Origin: Vicugna pacos
Taxonomy: Eukaryota > Chordata > Mammalia > Artiodactyla > Camelidae
Direction of reading: 5' to 3'
Assembly (NCBI RefSeq): GCF_048564905.1
Contig: NC_132992.1
Location: 32,660,501 to 32,724,500, forward strand
DNA: 64,000 bases
The translations under genes were made by a program, and so were the position numbers. Positions 18,230-30,200 of the stretch are shown here, in pieces; within the stretch, counting starts at the first letter, position 1; the number at the start of each line of letters is the position of its first letter. The notes beneath the pieces were generated by a model. The model did not search any database. It saw only the letters and a list, made by a program, of their open reading frames with translations, and was not told where the DNA came from.

Positions 18230-18690
18230 GTTATTTTATAGGTAAATGTTTACACACCTAAACCTCCTCACTGGACTTTTCATTCATTTCTTTATCCAAT
18301 AAACACTGACTGTCCTAGGGGCTGGCAGCAAAGCTGAGAGCAAAACAAACAAGTCCTCCAGGAAACAGAAGCCCTAATAGAAAGAAACTAATAATAAATG
18401 AATACACAAATATACACAGTAATTTAAAATGGTGATAAGTGTTGAGAAAATAAAAGAAAGTGATAGAGTTATTGGAGGCCTCTTTTAGACCCTGAGTTCA
18501 GCAAAGACCTCAGAAAAAGGGAGGTTGGAGCTGAGCTCCAAATACAAAGTTTCCAGCTCTGGAAAAGGACAAATAGCCTGGGATGGCAGCAGATAGAAAG
18601 CCTGTGTTTCCTTAGAGCAGCCTGTCTTTTTTCTTTGGATATCAGTATTCTTAGTGCCTAACATAATGCTTGGCTTTAACAGGTATTCAG
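18230..18690. other. Intergenic stretch with old repeat traces
   Basis: AATAAACACTGACTGTCC...AAAGCTGAGAGCAAAACAAAC near 18300 resembles the start of an ancient mammalian repeat. CTTAGTGCCTAACATAATGCTTGG near 18650 resembles an L2/MIR end. No gene is seen. Confidence 0.4.
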
Positions 18691-18737
18691 TAATAATGAT
18701 GATGGTGGTGGTGGTGATGATAATAATAATAATAACT
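18691..18737 (+). repeat. Compound trinucleotide microsatellite
   Basis: TAA, TGA and TGG triplets in tandem. Confidence 0.9.
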
Positions 18738-18929
18738 TTTAGCATAAACAAATGTACTAAATGTTTGAATTATCTTTGTTAATCCTTACAAGACAGAGGA
18801 AGAAAATTAAGAGATGCTAAATAACTTATCCACGAGCATGCAGTGGATAAGCGGCAAAGGCAAAACTGACCTTCACCCAGAATTCTGACCCCAGAAATTG
18901 TGCTTCTAATTAACCAGTGAGTCTCCCTG

Positions 18930-19075
18930 AACCCCAGACTGAAGTGCTTCATAAAACCGCAGCTTTTAGCATCAAGCCAAACCGCAGAGGGTAGAGATTT
19001 GGAAACCTGCATTTTTAACAAGCCCTCCAAATGATTGTTGGGCACTCAAAAGTTATGGACCACTCTGCTTTGTTG
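18930..19075 (+). repeat. MER20-like hAT DNA-transposon fragment
   Basis: CCTGCATTTTTAACAAGCCC followed by TCCAAATGATTG and a degenerate 3' end matches the 3' half of MER20. Confidence 0.55.
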
Positions 19076-19079
19076 TAAG

Positions 19080-19391
19080 AACGAATGAGACAGACATAGA
19101 AAACAAACTTGTGGTTACCAAGGGGGAAGTCAGGGAAGCAGGGGTTGGTGGAGGGATGGACTGGAAATTCAGGATTTGCAGATATTAATTGCTATATACA
19201 AAACAGATAAACAATAAACTTCTACTGTATAGCGCAGGGAACTATATTCAGTATCTGTAATAGACTATAATGAAAAAGATATGAAAATGAATGTATATAT
19301 GTATAACTGAATCACTATGCTGTAACCAGAAATTGACACATTGTAAGCCAACTATACTTCAATTTTTAAAAATTTAAATTAAAAAAAAATT
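19080..19391 (+). repeat. L1 3'-end fragment (cetartiodactyl type)
   Basis: AGACATAGAAAACAAACTTG, TATAGCGCAGGGAACTATAT, ATGAAAAAGATATGAAAATG, TAACTGAATCACTATGCTGT and CAACTATACTTCAATTT occur in order before an A-rich tail. Confidence 0.85.
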
Positions 19392-19651
19392 GGTTCCTCT
19401 GCTGAGCAAGGTACTCAGGACCTGTGAGTTAGCCAACCACCACCCCCTCCAACCCCCAGCCCCAATTCCAGCTACCTAAAGCCAACCCAGTGTTGTAGTT
19501 TAATCTTTCAACTGCCCCTCCTGGGGGAAGGGAAACAGGGATTCCCCAAACTGATGGAGACCTAGGGATGAGCCAGCTTGTCCTTGGGAACCAGGCTGAG
19601 GCCAAAGACGTCCCCAGAGCAGAGGAATGCCCATCTTGGCATATGTAGTTT

Positions 19652-20066
19652 TGTTACGGAAACAACAGGCCAGCCAAGACACAAGCACCACTTGGAGGGT
19701 TGGAGTATTCAGATGTATTACGCTGGCGGGCTCAGAGGGGCTTCTGCCCCAAAGTTCTGAGCACCTCCAAGATGTGCGCATGAGGTTTTATAGGGTAAAG
19801 TAAAAGCTTGGGGTATTGGGCCAATAGGCATGGAACAGCTTTAGCAGCATCATAATCACAAAAGTGGAGGCAGGGAGGCAGCAAACCAACATTCTAAAGC
19901 CAGATATATATCTTTGAAAACCCAGCTGGCTAGCAAAAAAAACATGAACAGCAAACCAACACTAATTAGCTTAGATTTACAAGTTAGTCCAGCAGAACTC
20001 AGATCAGTATTCCAATACTTAGATTTGTGAGTTATCTTGTTAGCCCAGCCCAGCTTTTCCTTCACA
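19652..20066 (-). mobile_element. Solo LTR B, same family as LTR A, 4-bp target duplication
   Basis: It runs TGTTACGG to CCTTCACA on the plus strand, like LTR A, and is flanked by GTTT on both sides (19648-19651 and 20067-20070). A TATAAAAC box lies on the minus strand at about 19792-19786. Over the first 143 bp or so I counted about 12 differences from LTR A, many at CpG positions, so the pair is old but lineage-specific. It is shorter than A because the U3 repeat is present in little more than one copy. Confidence 0.85.
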
Positions 20067-20079
20067 GTTTAGGTTTAGG

Positions 20080-20210
20080 ATTTCCAGATCAAATAGAGGA
20101 TGCCCACTTACGTCCTGAATATTGCATGGGATATACTCACTATAAAAAAGTATTTGTTGTTTATCTGAAATTCAATTTTAACTAGACGTCCTATTTTTTA
20201 TTTGAGAAAT
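20080..20210. repeat. Palindromic MITE-like DNA-transposon remnant
   Basis: The two halves are roughly inverse: GATTTCCAGATCAAATAGAGG...ACGTCCTGAATATTGCATGGG and GTTTATCTGAAATTC...GACGTCCTATTTTTTATTTG. This is a known mammalian pattern; the family is not assigned. Confidence 0.5.
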
Positions 20211-20529
20211 CAGGCAATTTATTTGGGGCACAGGCTCCCAGGCCCTTTGTAGGTACATTCAGCCAGTGGTAGTGTCTCCACAAACATCTTAAACATCTGA
20301 TTAGAAGGAACACAAGGGGAACACTTTGGGGGGTGGGGGTGGGGCTATAATAGGGAGCACAAAGAGTGTGTGGGAGCCTGCAGGGGTAGTTCTGCCACTT
20401 TCCAATTATCAGAGAAGGGAGGTTTGATCGAGCCCCTGTGAGGAACTCGGCAGTTTCAGTACTACTTATTCCCCTCAGTGTGACCAGGATGACTATCCTA
20501 TTTTGTAAGGGTCTGGGAGACATCTCACT

Positions 20530-21260
20530 TGTCAGCGGCTCGAGCTGGCTTCTCCAGCCGGCTGGAATCAGAGTCCCAGCCTGCATCCTGGGGCCCTCCG
20601 CGGGCCCTGGCCACGCCCCACTTTGTTATCCGACCCTCTTCTGGGTCAGCTGGTGCTGGCGTCAGGCGGAGGGATGGACTGGCTCAGCTCGACCTGGCAG
20701 GGCTTGTTTACTATGGCTGATGATCTGGAGCAGCAGTGAGTTAATCCTGTCTCTTTCTCTCTCTCTGTCTCTCTCGGGGCCATGATCCTGGGACTGTCTG
20801 TGGCTGAGGAACAGTTTTAGACACCTTCCTGCCTTTCCTGTTTCAGGTCGGCCTCAGGGGGAAGGCTGGGGTTTGCGTGTGCTTGATGTGCTTTTGACCA
20901 GAAGAGGCGGCGGCAGAGCCAGGGGAGCGACGTTAAGTCACGCTTGCCCGCAGCGCAGCGATTCTGACTTTCCACTTTAGTCCTCGCGATCGCTGCTCGC
21001 TCTTCTCCAGTCGCCGTGGGGTTAGATTTAGTGATGATGTCTTAGATCCCCCGAAGCCAGCGCGTGGGACGCGCCTGCGGGGTAGCAGCCAGGACTTGCT
21101 CCAGGATGGAAGTCGGGGATGTAGGAAGAGCCTCGCTTAGCCCGACACGGAGTCGTGGGAAGCAGCGAGAGGGCCCCACCGCGCTGGGGCTGGTCCGGGG
21201 TAGTGGGCTTGCAAGTTTCTTTAACTCTCGCCCACCGAGACGCTTAGCCCCTGGCATTCC
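20530..21260 (+). promoter_or_regulatory. CpG-island promoter of ABHD4
   Basis: The GC- and CpG-rich stretch covers coding exon 1 and the start of intron 1. A CCACGCCCC GC/KLF-type box lies near 20610. No TATA box is placed before the start codon. The transcription start is probably within 20560-20690, by inference. Confidence 0.75.
20713..20735 (+). CDS. ABHD4: ABHD4 coding exon 1
   Basis: Encodes MADDLEQ and two bases of Gln8. The donor GTGAGT starts at 20736. The exon is too short to be found by frame length alone; it is fixed by the CpG island, the start context and the join to exon 2. Confidence 0.93.
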
Positions 21261-24200
21261 TAGCTGATAGTATTTAACCGTCATAACAATATCCTTAATG
21301 CTGAGTTTTTCAGAATTAGAGCTTTTGGAGTTTGTTACCACCGTCTCAAGGACATCAAGTTTGGGATGCCACCTGTAGATGGTGTGACAAGCAGTTCACT
21401 GTCTGATAGGAGCCAGGAAAAGTTCCTTGGAGAATGACTCAGCTTCCAGCCAAGCCGTGGTTTCACCAGAACTGGGCCTTTCCTGGATCTCATGTTCCCC
21501 CTTTTCAGAGCTTGCAAAACTAATTAATTTTATGACAATAATAGCTTCCTGGGCTGGAAGGAACTGCCCAGGAGAGTGGCGCTTTCTAAAATGATGCTTC
21601 CAAGAGGAAATTTACAAAAGCCTCAATGACATAGGGAAATAGAGGTTAGAGCTGGGAGAGATGCAGGTAGTTCAACTCCTTTTCACAAATGAAGAAAGCC
21701 AGTGCCCATAGAAGTTAGGAGACCTCAAGATCACAGAGATCCAGAACAGAACCCTTTTTGCCTCCCCACCACCCCCACCCCCAACAACACCCCCCCACCA
21801 CCACACACACACACAAACCCATCAGGGTATAAGCACTCTAGAGGAAAGAGACCACTGCAGCCTGGTCAAGTTCATGGCTAAGTGGCTTCTCTACTCCTTG
21901 CCTCAATTCCTCACCCTAGCCCTCACCAGTCCCCTTCCTCTTCCCCTTCCCCCCACCCCCAGGCCAATGGTGTTGAGCAAAGAGTGTGCCAGGAGCTATT
22001 TCCAGTGCTTTCCCTGTAGCAATTTTGGTGGAAAGGCAAAGCTTTCCCTGAGAATTATCTGCTGAGCAGCCCATGGTGCTATTCCTTGGGACTTTTCTCC
22101 TGAGTGTTGCTTTGGGCAGATACAAGGCAGTGTGGGGCCCAGATGACATGATCTGACTTGTCACAGTCTCTGTGGACTGGAAAGAAAGTTTGTCTCTTAA
22201 GACCAGCGACGTTCTCAAAGACAGGTTATTTAACAGGGCAAAGCCATTCTGTTCATAAATGATATCACTGAGACTCAGATCCAGGGTTTATTTACTAATT
22301 CTAAAACTGGTACTTTCAACCTCTACCCTGCAGTGACTTAAAGTCCCCTGGGTATAAAGTAGAGAGCAAGATAGTTTATTTCATCTGCCTTACTGCACGC
22401 CTTTGGAGGTGTGGACATATGTGAACTTTCTACTCATTTTATAATGTGGAAAACAAGGACAGAGGCAACTTGTATCCTGTCAGTGAGTCACAGCAGGACT
22501 TGAACCCAATCCTCCCTCCTTCCACGCCCTGCCTATCCCATCACGTCATTCAAAGCTGGACTGATTGATTACCTGAGAGCCCAGCTGGGCACTGACACAG
22601 TGCTCTGTACTTCCAGTGGCTTGGAAGAGGGCACACACAAACCCTGGTGCCCTGCCAGGAGGGCAGGTGGCATGGAAATTTGCCCTGCCCTAAAGGAACA
22701 TGCAGTCCTAGAGATGGCAGTGGGTAAATGAAACATTAGTTAAAAGTTGGTTTTCTTCCCCCTTGTAACCAACCTCCTTGAACATTATAATAACCAGTAA
22801 CAAAGGAAGTTGTAAAGCTCAAATAAGATAAAAGTGTGAAAGGCTCTGTAAACTGTAAGTGTTGTGCGCATGGCGTTCTGAGTATCTGTTAAAACAAAGG
22901 GTATGTTGTTGTTAATAACCATTTACCAGAGAAGAGTAACAGTCTATCTGGCAGTCAGGGAGTTGCTAACTGCCACAGTGGCAGGTCTCAGGAGCCTGGG
23001 AAACACCCTGCTCCCTGATAACTCTTTGGTGACTGCAGAGTGGCTGAGAGCATCAGTGCTTCCAACGTTGCTGCTGAGGGTGTCTGTGTCTCCTTGTCCC
23101 AGGCCTCAAGGCTGGCTGAGCAGCTGGCTGCCCGCTTGGCGCCCTACTTCCATGTCTCAGCTGAAGAATGTGGAAGCGAGGATCCTCCAGTGTAAGTAGA
23201 AGGGACAGTTTGTCCCACCTCCCTCAGGAGGCCCAGGATACAGCATCTTCCCAGAGCCTGGCACGCTGAGCCCACAGATTCCTGATGAACAAGGCTCGCG
23301 GTGGGAGGAAGGGATGTCCATGTTTGGAGGGACGAGATATCACAATTTCCTTGACAGTGGTTCCTTGACGTCTCCTTCCCTATCCATCATGCTGGCCTCT
23401 ACCGCATCCCACAACTTCATCGCAAACCCTGTACCAACTATTAACACCCAACACATATCAATATACACATTCTCTCCTTCCCTTCTCCTTCTCCAATTCC
23501 TCTCTTTTGCCATCTCTCCCTCTCACACATCAAACACACAAGCACTTCTTAGATTTACCATATTCCTACCCAAGGACCAGCAGTCCTATATTCTCTAGTA
23601 TTATTATTCCTTGTGTCCTACCCAGTAGGCCCCGCCACTTACCTGGTGACCACAGTAGATGGAGATCCCCTCAGACCAGCTCTGGGCAGTGATCTGCGGG
23701 GGCAGGGTAGCCCATCAGCATCAGTAGCCACTGACTCCAACAAGACCGCTGGGCCACATCTCCCCATATTTCTCATATGACCTCCCCCACCACTGCCCCC
23801 GCCATGGCTACCCTCTCTCTTATGGGCCTGAGTAAGTACAGCCACAGAACAGTCACAGCTTTCAAGCCTCTGTCTGGGATCCAGGTGACTTCCCCCAGGC
23901 GGCTTAGTCAAATGACTGCCTTCAGACCAGCAGAGCAAGCACCGCCCACCTTGATCTGTCCCTAAGGGGAATAAGCCCATGACTCAGTCCACATCCAACA
24001 CCTCCTCCATCGGGCTCAGCTCCAATTAGAACCTACCCTTCCAGATCCCCTCAGTGAGGGCACCCATCGGTCAAGCCCCAAGCACACATAGGTTCAAGAG
24101 TGATGGATGCCGGAGCTCTGTAGGGTCAGTCAGGTCACTGCCGCCCTGGACCCAAAGGGAGCCAACCAGATAGCCTCATGGAATAAGATGGCCCCTTTTA

Positions 24201-27200
24201 GTACCTACGGAGTAGACAGTCTGCAAATTGTACTTGGAGTTGAACGCTTAGGGCGTATGGTCAGAAAGTTGTGGAAGGAAAGGCGAGGGAGGTTAGGAAG
24301 GGTTTGGAAACAGAGAGAGCTGAAGAGGGGAGTCCAGGCGAAAAGATCACACTGTCAGTGCTCAGTCTTACCGCTCTGCCCTGGACCCCCTCTCCCCAGG
24401 CCTCCAGAACAAGTTCCTGGCCCGATATGTGTCCCTCCCGAACCAGAACAAGATCTGGACGGTGACGGTGAGCCCCGAGCTCCGGGACCGCACCCCGCTG
24501 GTGATGGTGCACGGCTTCGGGGGCGGCGTGGGCCTCTGGATCCTCAACATGGATTCACTGAGCGCCCGCCGCACTCTGCACACCTTCGATCTGCTGGGCT
24601 TTGGGCGGAGCTCGAGGCCGACGTTCCCCAGGGACCCAGAGGGGGCCGAGGACGAGTTTGTGACCTCAATAGAGACGTGGCGGGAGACCATGGGGATCCC
24701 CACTATGATCCTCCTGGGGCACAGTCTGGGAGGCTTCCTGGCCACCTCCTACTCGATCAAGTACCCTGACAGGTAAGGAGGAGCCACCCTCTAAATCAGG
24801 ACCTGACTCCTCACCTTACTGGGAATCTTCCAGCATTTCCAGTAGGTCTGCTCTGCCTGGGCCATCGAAGGGCTGTGGTACCTTCATGCAAGGATGACTT
24901 GTCTTCTCCTTTTTCCTCCTTTAGAGTTAAACACCTCATTCTGGTGGATCCGTGGGGCTTTCCCCTCCGACCAACCGACCCCAGTGAGATCCGGGCACCC
25001 CCGACCTGGGTCAAGGCTTTGGCCTCTGTGCTAGGGCGCTCCAATCCACTGGCTGTTCTTCGAGTAGCTGGGCCCTGGGGTGAGTAGCTGGCAGATGAAG
25101 AAACGGTCTCAAACCACAGCATCTGGACTCTCACCATCTCCAGTTATTCATGAAAAGTGGGAAGAGGCCTAGCATTGTTATTTAAAACTGTTCGTCTGGA
25201 CCAGATGTCTTAGTCTTCAGTTTCAGAAGGTTCTTTTTTTAACTTTTAAAGCTTTCCTATGCCAGGGACAGATGGGGTAGAATTTCTACTCTGAGCCTTG
25301 GCTAGATCCCCTGGTGCGAGAGAAAGGGGCCATGGGGTGACTTCGTCTGCTGAGTTTTGACACTACACGTGTGAGTTTATGGCAGCCTCTTGATGTTTCA
25401 GCATGGTAGCCACCACTGGATTCCAGCTCTGCAGCTCACCCAGCTCCTGCAGCTGGGTGAGGCCAGAACCAGAACCTCCAGCATAACCCACAGTGGCAGG
25501 CAAGCCCCTTTAAACCAGGCCCAGCCCCCGTCAGATACCACATCTTCACCAATTGGTAGCTGTCAGCAAATCTTATAGGTAACGGAAAGGAAGGGGGAGG
25601 GAACCAGCCAGAGTAAGTAGAATCAGTCAGCCCCCACCTTCTGATCTCATGCTGCCAGCACCCTTCCTTTCTGGGGAGCTTTTGACTCTGATGAAGTGAA
25701 AAGCAGTTTCCCTTTATGGAAAAAATGGATGACCTTCTATCCTGCCCGGATGGCTTATGTATACACAGTAATGTTCAACGGCCAGTTATTATGAGTTAAT
25801 TGTTAATGGGTGAATCAGAATCGTCTCTCCAGGCCTTCAAGAGACACAGAATGGCTCTGGATAAAAGAGAAAAATGAGCAGAGCAGAAGGTAAGAGTTTG
25901 GGGAGAAGGGAAGGAAATCAAGAGACACAGGTGCCAAGGACAGTAAAGGGGCAGAGGGCTGACCCTCCGAGGGTTCCCAGCACTGTGGACTCCAGCAGGA
26001 GTCCTTTTCCAGGGAGAACCCCAGCTCTAACCACTCTCCCCAGTTCTGGACTTGCCTCTGGCCAGGTTCGTGCATGGACATCAGAGCTAGTTTGGCTGGC
26101 GCAGTTGGCTGCGCCAACTAGTAGACCAGGGAGAGAGAGAGGTCAGGAGTTGACAGTGAGACTAAATTTTTGCAGCCTGTTTCAGATGCCCTACTTCTTA
26201 TGTATGCACTATATAAAGAAAGGTGAAGGGAACAGATTGCTCCAAAACTGTGTCCCGAGTCTGAGATGCCAGGGTTAGCTGTACCTCTTCACTCGTATTC
26301 TATTACAGCCCTCTGAACGTGAGAGGGCTCTTGGGAGGTGATCTGGTTTCATCCACTACCTTCAGAAGATTAAAAGGTCATAAAGGGTCTCAGAGAGAAA
26401 GAGAACAAAGCTCAGACTGTAAAAGAAAAGCATCTCAACCATGGCCTCTTGTGGGGCCAGTGACCTTTGGAGGAAAAGACCTTGGGACTTCACTGAGCTG
26501 AAAATAATCTAGTTCTCAGTGCCGTTAGATGGTCTAAATGCTTTGGTAACCAACTGACTCTCATTTGTAGTCACCTAGAGCTTCCCCAAAGACTCACCAC
26601 TGTAATGTTAAATGTACGAAGCAAACAAACCCTTAGGAGAAATGATGTTTGGTTCAAGTTGTTAAAACACGCGCAGGCAGGAGTCTTTCCTCCCCATCCA
26701 AACTGGCCCCTCCGCGTACTGTCCCCTCCCAGGGCCCGGCCTGGTGCAGCGGTTCCGACCGGATTTCAAGCGCAAGTTTGCAGACTTCTTTGAAGACGAC
26801 ACTATATCGGAGTACATCTACCACTGCAATGCACAGAACCCCAGGTGAGGGCAGCTGCCAGGGCTGGCTCGGGCTTCCGTGGGTTTGGAGCTATAACTTC
26901 AGCTGCTGGAAAACTCTGGGACTGTCCCAGGATCATTCTTTGCTGTATTTCTTCTTCCACAGAGCTCCCGTTCAGTCAGGGGAACAGAGGCTTTAGCGGG
27001 CTTGATTATTTCCAGAGACTTCCCCAGGGGTAGATACAAAGGGATGGAGAAGATAATAGATTAATTAAACACACCGCTGTCTCGAGAGGAAGACCTTTAC
27101 TCCTCCCTAGAGATGGGCAGTTAGCCTGATAGGCAAGAGTCTGGAAAACATTTGCAAAGATCTGTTTTTTTTTTAACTGAAAAAGTGATACGAACATGGT

Positions 27201-30200
27201 ATTTTTATAAAGGCAAAAGAAAGAAAGAAGTCTTCTTCTGTCCTGGACCTGTAATTCCCAAATTTTCTTGTTATTTTCAGTCTGATATACCACGTGACAT
27301 TGCTTCAGGGAACCTCCTTGCATATCTTCCTTTGCACACATGGCTGTATCTCTAGACTACATTCCTACTAATAGAACTGCTGATGGGAAGAGTGTGCATT
27401 TTAAAATTTAATTAGGTGCACCTTGAAATGTTACTGTTGGGACAGGAATGCCTTGCCTGTCTTTTGGAGATTTAGGGATGTCCCCAGAATCTCGAGCTGA
27501 ATTCACATCTGTGCCTATTCAGACAGCAGGGCTGTGCGGCCTGCTGATCTAGTCTTAACAGCTGCCAGCCAGGGCAAAGTCAGGGAGGTAATCTTCCCCT
27601 CGGGCCGTGCCCTGTAAGTGGCTTGATAACCCACTTGATAACCCGTGGAGGCCTCACCACAAGCCGCTGGGAAGCATCTCAGGGGAGCCAAGGTCACTGG
27701 GAGCAGCAGCACTGCCCCACCTCACTTCAGACTGGTTCAGCCTGAAGCTGTGAAGCAGCTGGGGTTTTGCATTCCAGCCGCACTGTCTGAGCACTAGCCT
27801 CAAACCCAGGCAGCTTTTGGGCAGGGTGGGAACTGTCCATCCTCAGGAGCTCTGCTGATTGAAGGGCCCTGCTAAAGTGGCAGTATAGAAACTCAGCTCA
27901 AGCGTCGAGTCAGGTAGCCCCCTGCTTCCTGCTCTCCCTCCCACCGCTCAGCCCCCCTGGGCTCGGTGCCACTCTCGTACCCATCTGAGGCCCCGCAGGC
28001 CCAACCCCAGCTCTTTCCCCAGCGCATTCCCCAGGCCCAGACCTAGTTCTGTATAATAAACAGCCTCCCAATCTAAGCCACAGAGTATGTAATCATGCAG
28101 CTCACTCATGTCCTAGAGGAAGCAGAGATGATGTCAGTGATGACCAGTCCCTTCCCCCAGACACCATCACTCAATTTTATAGGCCCCTGTGTGTATCTAA
28201 GTTGTGACCCTGATAAGTGCATGATAACTCTTACCATTTTCTTGGAAAACATATAATTTGGCCAAAGAAAAATATTGGGGGGTGGGGGGTACCTACTTCA
28301 CTTCACCTAAACTTAGGGGCTTTGTACATATTTCATTTTCCTCACAATGACTAACAAACTGGGTAAAATTCCTTTCCAGTTGTAGGTGAGAAACTTAATC
28401 ATGTATTCTGGTTACATGACTTGCTAAGACAGTATAGCCAGGATTTGAATTCATGTCTCTCTGACTCCAGAGTCCATGATTTTCCCACCATGTTGCAATG
28501 TCTTAGGAAAGAACTCTGTTTCTGGTGGCAGAACTCAGGCTCCCCTTCATCTCAGGGGTGTAAAGGAGACTGGGGGTGTTATAGCCTGAACAGGTGGAGC
28601 CTGATGGGCAGCAGTCTCCCCAACCGCTCCCGCTTCCCACAAAAGCTACAGATCAGCCTGGACAGCTGGCTTCCGCCCCAGCCTCGCAGACCCTTTGTGA
28701 CATGTCCTCAGGTAGCTCTCCCTAAGGACATGGCCAGGGAGCAGAGTAGGTTAGATCAGCCATCATTGCATCTCACGCAGCACAAACTGATGTTCCCCCC
28801 GGGTCCTCACAAGACTGACATTTCATTCCAGAGTCTCCTTAGCGCTTGCTCTTCAGAGTCCACCTCAAGGGAACTCGGCCCTCTCCTCCAGCCCCAGAGG
28901 GCCAAGTCCCCAGTCTGTTCTCCTAGCACTCCACCACCCCCTCCTCATTCTTGGGAAACTTGAAGTTAAATAGTTAAGGGTATAATTAATTATTTAATGC
29001 CTAAAGCATGAGGAAAATGTGAGCTCCAGGAGGGCAAGCACCGCATCCATCTTGTTCCTATGTCCTGGCCCACAGCTCAGGGATGACACAAATATTTGCT
29101 GAATAAATCGTAACCCATTACACTCTTGGCCAATTCTCAGTGCCCTGGGGTTTTCCCAAGCATGTCTCTTCTAACTCTTCTGGGATAGGAACCTCTGGAC
29201 AGTCGGTCCTCTCTCTTAATCTTACCAGTATTTAATAAGCCCAGGGCTGGGCTCCGAGAGGAACACAAAGATGACAAAGATTCTGCCCCAGCCTCCAAAG
29301 AGGCTCACAAGTTGACATTTTCTGCTGCAATGTTTACTCTCTTCACTGCCTCACCCTGTTTTGCTTCTTCAGTGGGGAGACGGCATTCAAAACCATGATG
29401 GAGTCCTTCGGCTGGGCCCGGCGCCCCATGTTAGAGCGAATTCACTTGATTCGAAAAGACGTGCCCATCACCATGATCTATGGGTCCAACACCTGGATAG
29501 ACACCAGCACGGGGAAGAAGGTGAAGCTGCAGCGGCCGGATTCCTACGTCCGAGACATGGTACGTTGGCCCTGGAGGAGCAGGACTGAGGACTCAGTGGG
29601 GATGAGAGTCAGGGTAGAGAAGGGTGACGGGAAGGTCAGGGGAAAAGAGGAGTGGACCAGTTGAGATACAGCAGTGGGTTTGAATGGGTTGGCTCTCTGT
29701 AATATAATTAGGAACTTCTCACTTCTGTGTAGCCCAGTTCAGCTAAAAGGCAGGTTTCTGTCCGGTAGCCAGGCACAGACACCACGCGGCCCGTCCAGCC
29801 CCCTGCAATTCCTACCCAAGACCAGAGCCGGGAGCAGTACAGCCAACAGCAGAGACTGCCATGAAGCCTTCCCACTGCACTCCTTCCCCTCCTTTTTCTT
29901 ACCCTTTCCATCCTCATTTGCTATTGAGCGTGTTTCATGAGGCTGTGCCCTTGGGCTCTGGTTTAGCAGACCTGTGGATGACATGAGCAGGTCTGTGGTA
30001 GGGCTGGCATGGAGGGAAAGATACAATCAAGGGCCACAGAAGAAGTAGGCTGGGATACTGGGATTCACCGGCTCCCACAGGAAAGCACCCAGCTCTGGGG
30101 ACCATTGTTTTAGATAAAGTGCTCATGCGCGATGGGCAAGTAGGTTTAAGGGGAACTGCAATAGCATGACAGCTTTCCAGTGCCTGGAATCAAGGGCCAT

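Larger units (their letters stand above)
26845..29372 (+). other. ABHD4 intron 5
   Basis: It contains a MIR on the minus strand (about 28370-28505) and an L2-like end (28990-29120). A 180-codon open frame at 28421-28963 overlaps the MIR and has no recognisable domain, so it is taken as chance. The part near 27150-27420 looks like an old unassigned repeat. Confidence 0.75.

Noticed and set aside
20328-20344. A possible G-quadruplex (G6-T-G5-T-G4)
   Set aside because: Only three separate G tracts are present, one short of a standard intramolecular quadruplex.
24107-24769. A 220-codon open frame over ABHD4 exon 3
   Set aside because: It overlaps the true exon in another frame and runs into intron 2. 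The real exon is fixed by splice sites and the GHSLGG motif.
28421-28963. A 180-codon open frame in ABHD4 intron 5
   Set aside because: Its start lies in a MIR and the translation shows no domain or conserved composition.
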